Part shown: positions 56,101 to 64,000 of the stretch, piece after piece | Numbering within the stretch: position 1 is the first letter of the stretch | Layout: each line of letters opens with the position of its first letter | Source: Alnus glutinosa | Taxonomy: Eukaryota; Streptophyta; Magnoliopsida; Fagales; Betulaceae | Assembly (NCBI RefSeq): GCF_958979055.1 | Contig: NC_084899.1 | Span: forward strand, 2,368,501-2,432,500 | Length of the DNA stretch: 64,000 nucleotides | Direction: 5' to 3' | Translations under genes and position numbers: made by a program | The notes under the pieces: generated by a model | Told to the model about the DNA's origin: nothing | Database searches by the model: none | The model's input: the letters and a program-made list of their open reading frames with translations, nothing else

Positions 56101-58234
56101 CTTATATTACAGGTAGCTGCAACTTCTGATCTGATGCTTGCTTATGTGGACTTTTTCCTTGGTGGGGATGAAAAGAGAGCTGATCTTCCTCCTCGTCTTC
56201 ATCAGAGATTTCCAATGACTCTAGTTTTTGGAGGAGATGGAAGTTACATGGCTCCTTTTTCTCTACACAGTGATAATACTCTTACCAGCCTTATGAGTCA
56301 GGTTTGGCTTCCATAAAGTTCTAAGCTGCCCTTTATTTAGTTTTTGCACCCATATATCACGTATTGGTGCAGTTCATGGAATGGATTCTGTTGATTTTTA
56401 CGTTTGATCACCTTTCAGTCTATTCCACCTACCATATGGTATCGACTTGTGGCGGGTCTAAATGCTCAACTACGCTTAGTTCACCGTGGACACCTAAAAA
56501 TATCTTTTGGGCATGTTATAAGCTGGCTTGAAACCCATGCAAACCCTACTTTAAGTACATATCGTGTACGTGTTGATCTCGCTTGGTTTCAGCCTACAGC
56601 TTCTGGATATTGCCACTTTGGACTTCTGGTATGTGCTATTGAAAATGAAAGTGCCCAGCCATCAATTGGAAGTCAAGATACTTCATCGCTACCCGAGCAA
56701 CATTCATGGTAACAATTTGATTTTGATTTACTTTGTTGTTTCTGGTTATAAGTTGTTATGTTCAATTTTCATTCCTCGGCAATTTTCAGTTTGCACAGAA
56801 TTCATATGGTTGATCCACTTGTTGATTTGAGAGTCGGTGAGCATTCAATGACGTGCAAGAGAAATTTTGGAGGGATTCTACATGCCAAGAGCTTACGGAT
56901 GCTTAAACAGAAGAAGGCTATATGTTTTCCCTTCTCTTTCATAGTTTATAATACCAAACCTGTCGGCCATCAGGTAGTTAAAATGCTTTTATAATAATAA
57001 TTTCCTTATTATAAAATCCGGTTGTTTCTTTTGAATGTTATTTTAATCCTCTCTCTCTCTCTCTCTCATTTTTGCAGGATCTAGTTGGTTTGGTCCTCTC
57101 TATAATACTACTAGGAGATTTTAGTTTAGTCCTTCTTACTTTGCTACAAATGTACTCTATTTCGCTGTTGGACTTCCTTTTAGTTCTGTTTGTCCTTCCT
57201 CTTGGCCTTATATTTCCCTTCCCAGCTGGAATCAGTGCTTTGTTTAGTCATGGACCTAGGCGGTCGGCAGGTCTTGCTCGTGTATATGCTCTGTGGAATA
57301 TCACATCCTTGATCAATGTTGTAAGTTGTTGTCAACCATGTTTTCAGTATTCAATAAAGAACTTGAAAATAATGAATGCACAAAGTCATATAGGGTGTTC
57401 CAGAAATTTTCCAGTCGTTTCTAATCCTTAAATTTTTTTTTTCTTTTTAATTCCAGGAAGATATTTCTTTTTGTTAATATGATATTCATCACCATGCTAG
57501 TGGCATGATAATTAACTTTTTTGGTTATTTTAGAATAGATTGTTTATGAAAATGAATGGGATTAGTTGTCTTGACCAAATGGTTATGTTCTGACTGCTGT
57601 TGAAGTGATGGATGCTTTTTTGTCTGACGAATAGGGGCCTCGCCTACATTGCACTAAGGCACGTTATGCCAAAAATAAATTGGATAACCAAAGATTTTGC
57701 ATCCATTAATGTTATTGTAAACAAGTACAATTGACTGCTGAAACTGCTTCTATGTATACCAAATGCAGCCTAGGATTCTTCTGATTGCTTTTGGCTATTT
57801 AGTATGCTACCATAAAGATACACTAAATGTTACTTTTACGATTCTAATACTCTTGAACATATTTCCTCTTGTAACAGGTAGTTGCTTTCTTGTGTGGTTT
57901 ACTTCACTATACTACCCATTCAACTAAAAAGCATCTAAACTTTCAGTCCTGGAATTTTAGCGTGTAAGTAGCTCGTCTCGTACAAGCTGACATGGCAATA
58001 ATTGATTGTATGGTTGTCAGTTATAGTGAATGTAGCTGCTCAACTAATCATAGTCCGAAACTTTTCTGTGTTGGTGGGAAATGCAGGGATGAAAGTGAAT
58101 GGTGGATGCTTCCTTCTGGATTAGTGCTGTGTAAAATTATCCAAGCACGACTCATCGATTGCCATGCGGCTAACCAGGAAATCCAAGACTTCTCATTGTA
58201 TAGCAGTGACCCCGACGTGTTCTGGCAGTCGTGA
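39041..58234 (+). CDS. Glycine-rich multipass membrane protein, 22 exons, 1441 aa
   Basis: Family of Arabidopsis At5g11700, At5g47020 and At4g32920; function unknown. Exons: 39041-39873, 40392-40507, 46587-46795, 47618-47737, 48085-48213, 48306-48431, 48811-48866, 48943-49042, 49170-49287, 49634-49843, 52991-53321, 53708-53801, 54160-54268, 54572-54843, 54975-55102, 55288-55522, 56113-56301, 56419-56708, 56790-56973, 57078-57320, 57878-57963, 58087-58234. Phases agree throughout (4326 nt, no internal stop). Residues 1-29 look like a signal peptide ending at LCA, followed by a proline-rich patch near 50-65. Then comes a long ectodomain with many N-glycosylation sites and glycine tracts such as GGGSGGSIFVGAQRM and NGGGGGGGGRIHFHW. 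A Cys-rich TNFR/ephrin-receptor-like segment (about 803-840) precedes a first membrane span (887-907). Several more spans lie at about 1008-1024 and 1286-1375. It ends DVFWQS. The exon 4 donor is GC. Introns 2 (6.1 kb) and 10 (3.1 kb) are enlarged by insertions. Confidence 0.95.
40788..40808 (+). mobile_element. Extremely truncated LINE-type insertion (tail only)
   Basis: CTTATC plus a run of A, 21 bases in all, is flanked by a perfect 17-bp direct repeat, ATATGAGGGAAAAAGGA (40771-40787 and 40809-40825). A long target duplication around a bare A-tail is what target-primed reverse transcription leaves when it aborts almost at once. It sits in intron 2 of the glycine-rich gene. Confidence 0.75.
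40980..41179 (-). mobile_element. LINE 3'-end fragment
   Basis: Read on the minus strand, the segment has words such as CCTGTATACTGGGGCGCC and TTTTTTAATAAAATTGC, which resemble the 3' ends of plant L1-type LINEs. It has no reverse transcriptase. The copia element at 41185 lies directly after it. Confidence 0.45.
41185..41458 (+). repeat. 5' LTR of the copia element
   Basis: Runs from TATTAGACTAGATAAATC to ATAAACTCTATA. It contains the palindromic words ATCTTTATC/GATAAAGAT and a candidate TATA box (CCTATATATGAAG). It matches the 3' LTR apart from scattered changes. Confidence 0.95.
41489..45690 (+). pseudogene. Degenerate copia gag-pol
   Basis: The order is gag, protease, integrase, reverse transcriptase and RNase H, which places the element in Ty1/copia. 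Visible pieces: a gag start (MATPLPISETT) at 41489, then an early stop; a CCHC zinc knuckle near 42385-42440 (CQVCHKQGHTASTCW); a DTGA-type protease motif near 42523; an integrase zinc-binding region (WHHRLGH) near 42919; the core motifs QSDNGGEL and VERKHRH near 43300-43420; reverse transcriptase motifs VDVSNAFLHG and YVDDIIIT near 44485-44755; and RNase H motifs DSDWAGCPDDRKSTSG and STESEYKAL near 45235-45375. Stops and frameshifts occur in gag, protease, reverse transcriptase and RNase H, so no protein can be made from this copy. Confidence 0.93.
45703..45982 (+). repeat. 3' LTR of the copia element
   Basis: Same sequence as the 5' LTR with substitutions and a 6-base insertion (near 45837). 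It ends at CTCTATA directly before the TATGC duplication. Confidence 0.95.
47065..47112. repeat. AT microsatellite in intron 3
   Basis: About 24 uninterrupted AT units in intron 3 of the glycine-rich gene, followed by a short G run. Likely polymorphic in length. Confidence 0.95.
50140..52625. repeat. Large inverted repeat in intron 10, arms about 1 kb
   Basis: The left arm (about 50140-51163) reads on the minus strand like the right arm (about 51700-52625). Matching landmarks include the GGAGAAAG/GAGAGAGA outer ends, the ACCCATTTATTGAATTACA block, AATCCGCCT(C/T)GG, CCAAGGGAACACAAA and GGGTGGATGTTGTG at the inner ends. A third copy of a 150-bp subsegment lies in the loop at 51541-51690. Just before it, 51522-51539 reads on the minus strand CAAATTGGCATCAGAGCC, which resembles an initiator-tRNA primer-binding site, so the repeats are probably two head-to-head copies of a non-autonomous LTR-type element. 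Open frames inside (50715-51104 minus, 51828-52187 plus) are mirror by-products. Confidence 0.85.
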
Positions 58235-60634
58235 GGCGTTCCTTGTACAGCCTAAAAGTGCCCTTTTTTTTGTGTGGCCCTAATCATTTTTTCTTACATA
58301 AATCTTGGGTTTCAGGTAACTTAACGCATAGGATATAATTTTGAGAGGATTGGTAAGTGGTGCATACTAGAGGACTAAATGGAGAGAAATAGAGTCATAG
58401 AGACATCAAATCTTGTAGCCCCTGTTAACATGTTGTAGAAGTTTTCTCCAATATATTTGAAAATAGGCTTTGTCTGTTACCAGTCCAAGCCTGCTCAGTC
58501 CCTCAATTACAAATTCATGGTTAATATTTTCTGAAAGATCCCAAGATTTTGTTTGTATATAATAATGCATCCGGCATACAGACCTCCAGAAAATCCCAGG
58601 TACACATCAATGACTCTTTGAAAAGGATTTATATATAATCCTTTTTTCCTTTCTAACGACCAACTATTCATAAGTCTCCTATGGCTAGTTCTTCTTTTTT
58701 GAACACAGTGCCTTCTTCTTCTTTACTGAGAATCAATCCCCAAAGGGGTTACACAACCAGAAAGCCATTACAAAGAACAAAAGCACCAGATACAACCGCT
58801 AAGCCCAAAGTCGAAATCAGTGCCCAAAGGCCAAAGTTAGTGAACTAGAGATAAAGAATTTCTACCCATTAAGCCAGGAAAAATCCGACTTAAAGCAGCT
58901 ACCAAACGGTAGACTATGATCAAAGACAAGAATTTACATAAAAACAACAAACAGAAAATCCTAGAACACAGCACCGAGAAAAGAAGATCGCCGAAGTTGG
59001 CGCGTGTAAAGCATGCATTTTCTCTGGAAACCTCCCTATGATGGACGACTTTCAGGAACATAGATCGACATTCGACACCTTCTGAGACTAGAGAAGCAAG
59101 CTGTAATCCACACGCACAAAAACAAAACAGCTAAAGACCCGTACGCACCGAATAGAAGCGAACCGCACAGTCTCATTGAGTACCATCCTGACCGAAAAAG
59201 GCCGACGACCGCAACTAGAAGGTCTTGTCGAAGAAAAAATCAGCCGAGAATTATAGATCTAACTTTGAAAACACCTTTATCGGAAATCCACCAACACCAA
59301 CTGTTCTTCACGGGCCAATACCTAAAATTTTTTGCTTACAACAAGAAACAATAGAAAAACAAAAGAAAAAAAATCAACAACCTCCACCAGTTCAAGCACC
59401 GGGAGGATCAAAAGCTCCAACAGCCTTAAAGGTATGGAGAAGAGATCACCCACCTCCCCCCTCCCAGGGCGAACAAAGCTCACAATTTTTCTCTCCTCTC
59501 TCTAGAAACTTCATACATACGTTCTCTCTTTTGACAAAGGCAGTCTATGGCTAGCTGTTCTGTCAAATCAATAAAACTCTTTCTAAACAAGTTTCTCATT
59601 CTCTTACTGAAAAAAATAAATAAAAATAAAATAAAATTGGCAGACCCGACTATTTAAACTAATTAGTACTTTTCTCCTCTCCATCTTTTTTGGTCTCTTT
59701 CGTGATGATTTGGGCAACATAGCTGCATAGCCGGCCTGAATATTCTCTATCACTTGCCACCAACTCATCTGGGATTTTTCGTCCTTTTTTTTTTTTTTTT
59801 TTTTTTTTTTTCTGAAAAGACAATTCTTTTTTGGTTTGGATTGATAACTATGTTATTCAACAAGCAGAACTACCTATGGATACTGTTTTTCTTTTCCGGG
59901 AATGCTTCGTTTGCAAAAAAAATAATAACGTCATTGCCAACTATATTTGTCTCATTTTTCCTTTTAATTTCTCAAAAACAGAAAATTCTGTTAAGATAAA
60001 AACATTAACAATTCAAAATGTAAAATATTCATCAAAATACATAAATTATTTTTACCTTTATATCACATCAAAATACTTTTTCAAATTTTAAACAAAAAAA
60101 ATTCCCCAAAATTCGCTAGCAAACATACCCTAAAATTCTGGTGTGAATCAGAAAAAAAAATAGAGTCCATAGTTGACTAAAAAAATTAAAAAGAATTTTA
60201 CCATCTCCTAAAAAGAAAAGAAAAGAAGGTGTTGCCATGAAACAAGCATCAAGAAGGCAAATGAGGCACTCAATAAAGAAAAGGAATCGAAATTGGAGGA
60301 AACAATTGACCATTTCTTTCTATTTTGTCGTGAGATCATGCAGGACGTATTTACTATGATTGGGCTTTTTTCACCAAGTAGAAAGAACTAATATTGCCAG
60401 CGAAATGGACAAAAAAAAATAAAATCTGCAAGCTCACGTGGCTTCAATTAATTGGTCAGTGAGGAAAAGAACCTGATCCCTGTTGGACTCTGAATTTGGC
60501 CTCAAACCTGACCAAGTTGATGCATGACATGCTGTTACCAGATTCGCTCTTCCTAAAAAAGAAAAAGAAAAAGAAAAAGAAAAAAAGAATTGGCGCATGG
60601 CACTGTCACCTGACCCTTCATCTTTATTTATATG
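58235..60634. other. Spacer between the glycine-rich gene and GGT
   Basis: Begins with the 3' untranslated region of the glycine-rich gene (about 58235-58600). Bases 58690-59570 have a GC level and texture unlike the flanks; on the minus strand they end GTAACCCCTTTGGGGATTG then CTCAGTAAAGAAGAAG, reminiscent of a non-LTR retroelement tail, but I cannot confirm it. A T run of about 28 lies at 59784-59811 and an AAAAAG tandem at 60556-60585. No gene is supported. Confidence 0.45.
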
Positions 60635-60643
60635 TATAAATAC
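60635..60643 (+). promoter_or_regulatory. TATA box of the GGT gene
   Basis: TATAAATAC lies about 100 bases before the first start codon. The leader between them includes a CT microsatellite (about 60719-60740), common in plant 5' leaders. Confidence 0.6.
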
Positions 60644-60744
60644 AAATGAGTTCCAAACCAACGACAAACTCACCAACCACTGTTCTACCAATACAATTTA
60701 CAACTACCAATCTACCTGTTCTCTCCTCTCTCTCTCTCTCTGTG

Positions 60745-63700
60745 ATGAGGGACAGAGTGATGGGGCAACAGGGCATGGAAGCTCCACTTTTGGGCAATCA
60801 TGGCTTGGCAGATAACAAAAAGAGGAGTTGGAGCAAGGCTCTGCGGTTCCTTCTTGCATTTCTAACCACTACAAGTCAGTTTCTCTTCTCCCTTCTTCTG
60901 GGTTTAATCTAATTAATTTTCTTTCATCTGGGTTTGCCACAATTCCTCTATCTGAGAGAGTTTCGGTGCGTAGATATCCAAGGAAAGTATACACCATGTC
61001 CTCTATCCCTTCTTTTGGTCTTAAGATTCCTTGATTGTCACTGCAACGCCAACATGTTTGGCTTTCATTAGAGCTAGTGTTCGTGGCCCTGGCCTTGAAC
61101 CATTAATTGGCTAGACTCTTTAGCACCATGCATGTTATCTAAGGGGTGGTCAAGAGAAAGAATTTGATCTTGGAGTGGAATCATGGTTTGTATTTGGTAT
61201 TTCAGGTGATTCAATTTTTGCTCAAAAATGAAATTACCATAATCAGTTCACACCAACCCACAGCTGAATTTGGAGGGATCCAAAGATATATAGTTCAAGT
61301 CCCATAAATTTCCATTTTTTTCCCCCCATTTCGGGCTTGAGCCCAAAGTCTGGAATCATACAGTTCATGATAAGTATCTGTTGGGATATGTGGTTCACAT
61401 TAGAAATTTAGATAATGGTGGCTGTCCTCATATATATGCTATCCTCTCTTATGTTATATTTTCTTGTGTTTTGCCAGTTTATGGTCATAGGAGTGTACTA
61501 GAATTAACTATGGGAGTACTGTTTGCGTTTCAGTTGTATGCCTTATTCTCAGTGGCGACTTAAGTTCTTTGGTACTGAGAGGAGGAAACAAGTATGATAA
61601 GAGGATTGGTGGCAGTGATGCTGACATTGTTGAGTCAGATAAGGGTGTTGTTGCTGCTGATGATGGTCGATGCTCTGAAATTGGCGCATCCTTTCTTAGG
61701 CAGGGTGGGCATGCTGTTGATGCTGCAGTGGCAACCGCATTGTGCGTCGGAGTCGTTAACCCGATGGCTAGTGGGATAGGCGGCGGAGCTTTCATGATTG
61801 TCCGGTCTTCCTCAACCTCACAAACCCAAGCTTTTGACATGAGGGAAACTGCCCCCTTAGCTGCTTCACAGGTTCACATTTCTTTCTTTCAGCTAAAATT
61901 TTGGACCCCAAGATTGAAGTGAGTCCAATACATAAAAAAGTTCTGGGTTCGTTTGACAACTTTTTAGATACCTTTTTTTTTTTAATTGTGATGTGACGTA
62001 AAGATGAAAATAATTTTGAGTGTTTTGTGTTTTAATTTGATTGTTAATGTCTGCTATTTTCTTTCACTATAGTTTATGACAAATTTTGTTTTGCTGCTTG
62101 TAAAAAGCAGGATATGTATGAGAACAATCCCCAATCCAAAGCTTTTGGTGCACTTGCAATGGGAGTTCCTGGAGAGATAGCTGGCCTTCATGAAGCTTGG
62201 TTGCAACACGGGCGTTTGGCATGGAGGACTTTATTCCAACCTGCCATAAAACTAGCTAAAGAAGGATTTGTGATTGCTCCTTATCTCGGACAGCACATAA
62301 CTAGGCATGCAAAGCTGATCTTGAACGACGCAGGTTTAAGTCAAGTATTTGCACCAAACGGGAAGTTGTTGCAAGCGGGTAATACATGCTACAATGTGGA
62401 GCTTGGCCGCAGCTTAGAGGCTGTGGCAGAGCAGGGGCCTCAAGCTTTCTACGATGGAACTGTTGGTGAGAAGTTAGTGAAGGATGTGAGAGAGGCAGGT
62501 GGAATTTTGACAATGGAGGATTTGAGGAATTATAAAGTGGAAGTAAAAGCTGCAATGGCGGCGAATGTGATGGGCTACACAATACTTGGAATGCCACCTC
62601 CTTCAAGTGGAACAGTCGGCCTTTCTCTGGTAAATAATATTTTCTTGTCCTCATGTTCTTGTGTAATTAAAGGACTGCAACATCCATTTTCAGAGGATTT
62701 CTTTCTTCAATTGTTTGCCAAGCGGTAGAATATGTGTTAATTAACTATTAAACATTGGTAAAAACAGGTTCTAAACATTTTTAACAGCTATGGAAGTTCC
62801 AATGCTGCCAATGGAAATCTGGGTGTACATCGCCTGGTTGAAGCACTGAAACACATGTATGCTGTCCGAATGAACTTGGGTGACCCTAATTTTGTTGATG
62901 TGAGTAAATATGTATCTGACATGCTCTCGCCATCTTTTGCGAAGCAAATTCAGGAAAAGATACTCGACAACACCACTTTCCCTCCAGAATACTATATGAG
63001 CAGGTTTGGTCCGTTTATCTTATTCGCGTAAATTTGATCTTCCCCCTTCCCCATCTGGTTGAAAATACAGTTTTAGCCTATAATTTTCAGGTGGAGTCAG
63101 CTGAGAGATCACGGAACCAGTCATTTCTGCATTGTGGACGCAGATAGAAATGCAGTATCAATGACCACTACAGTAAATTTTCCTTTTGGAGCTGGGGTGC
63201 TCTCTCCTTCCACTGGGATTGTGCTGAATAATGAGATGGATGACTTCTCAACGCCCACAGAGATTACCCCAGATAAACTCCCTCCTGCTCCAGCAAATTT
63301 TATCAAACCAAATAAAAGACCATTATCTTCCATGGCTCCAATCATTGTTACCAAGGTAAAGAAATTAAAACAGCTAAAAATATGTTGTTTCCCTTGAAGC
63401 TTTTCTTCTAAAACTGATTGCAGCAAAGTAATCAGTTCTCAATACTACGGCAGTCTGCCCTCTGAGGGCTAAGAGCCTGTTTAAAATTACGTTAAAGAGC
63501 TTAAAAAGTTCTTTTAATACATAAAAAGTTGTGCCAAACAAAAATCGGTTTGTTCGATAAAAAAAAAACTTGGAAAGCACTTTTTTGTACCTTTTTGCTC
63601 TATAAAAGCCACTTCAAAAGATGTTTTTTCTAAAAAGCTATTTCAAGATTTTTCTATAAACAAAGAGCTCTATTTCCAACGCAATCCCAAACAGGCTCTA

Positions 63701-63932
63701 AATCCCCTGCCAAAATTGTCATCAAGCAGAGTGCCTTCACCTACATTAGATTGTATCCTTTGCACTTACCTCACTTCGTATCTTACCATGGCAGGATAAT
63801 CAGCTGGCAGGGGTAGTTGGCGGCAGTGGTGGTATGGAGATAATCCCAGCAGTAATCCAGGTTTTTATTAACCATTTTCTCTTGGGGTTGGAACCATTAG
63901 CTGCAGTTCAGAATCCAAGAATCTACCACAAG
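60745..63932 (+). CDS. GGT4: Gamma-glutamyltranspeptidase, vacuolar GGT4 type (3' end beyond window)
   Basis: The enzyme removes the gamma-glutamyl group from glutathione and glutathione conjugates. Exons in the window: 60745-60874, 61534-61871, 62111-62629, 62768-63003, 63091-63355 and 63795-63932, all in phase, giving 542 aa of a family usually near 600-640 aa; a donor follows 63932, so the last exon or exons lie outside. In-frame ATGs at 60745 and 60760 are both possible starts. A short N-terminal cytosolic stretch with EAPLLG (a possible acidic di-leucine vacuolar signal) precedes one membrane anchor near residues 33-55. The catalytic Thr is in DHGTSHF (Thr417), where the precursor cleaves itself into two subunits. 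Also visible are GGHAVDAAVA, NPMASGIGGG, MRETAPL, NNEMDDFS and RPLSSM. The symbol rests on similarity to Arabidopsis At4g29210 (named GGT3 or GGT4 in different papers). Every core motif is intact. Confidence 0.93.
63473..63698. mobile_element. PIF/Harbinger (Tourist-like) MITE in GGT intron 5
   Basis: The 226-bp element has inverted ends GAGCCTGTTTAAAATTACG (left) and GAGCCTGTTTGGGATTGCG (right, minus strand) and is flanked by TAA on both sides (63470-63472 and 63699-63701). A TAA duplication and GAGCCTGTTT-type ends fit Tourist-like MITEs. Confidence 0.83.
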
Positions 63933-64000
63933 GTTTCTTACTCGTTTCAATACATAAAACCACAGTATATTCTTTTATAATTCAATAAAAGTGAGCTGAC

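Noticed and set aside
1..64000. CRISPR array, rRNA genes, tRNA genes or organellar inserts
   Set aside because: No regularly spaced direct repeats, no rRNA-like blocks and no convincing tRNA cloverleaf were seen; tRNA-like boxes occur only in the SINEs.

Overview
The window is nuclear DNA from a flowering plant, most likely a woody eudicot; I cannot name the species. The evidence is AT-rich spacers packed with MITEs, GT-AG introns, Ty1/copia and Ty3/gypsy remains, and genes that belong to plant families. All coordinates, exon models and comparisons were read by eye.

Layout. Bases 1-13.4 kb are gene-poor spacer with MITEs (hAT-type with an 8-bp target duplication, Mutator-type with a 9-bp duplication), a fragment of a minus-strand Ty3/gypsy element and short tandem duplications. 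Bases 13.5-17.7 kb hold a leader-like region, one frameshifted exon of a DEAD-box RNA helicase (RH36/DDX49 type) and a small conserved plant gene of unknown function. Bases 18.4-20.0 kb are a segment that recurs 8.6 kb away. Bases 21.8-36.4 kb hold three tandem myo-inositol oxygenase (MIOX) loci: A (internal deletion plus frameshifts), B (truncated, with its fourth exon broken and duplicated around a copy of the 18.4-20.0 kb segment) and C (intact, 11 exons, 326 aa, all six iron ligands present). Bases 39.0-58.2 kb are one 22-exon gene for a 1441-aa glycine-rich multipass membrane protein of the Arabidopsis At5g11700/At5g47020/At4g32920 family. Its intron 2 carries a 4.8-kb decayed copia element and its intron 10 a roughly 1-kb-arm inverted repeat. 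From 60.7 kb to the window end lies a gamma-glutamyltranspeptidase gene of the vacuolar GGT4 type, cut by the window edge.

The genes do not form a visible pathway. MIOX opens the inositol route to glucuronate, GGT degrades glutathione and its conjugates, and the membrane protein has no known activity. The most informative features are structural: the MIOX cluster shows gene birth and decay with legible breakpoints, and the large membrane-protein gene keeps an open frame despite big insertions in its introns. I see no convincing new biological system.
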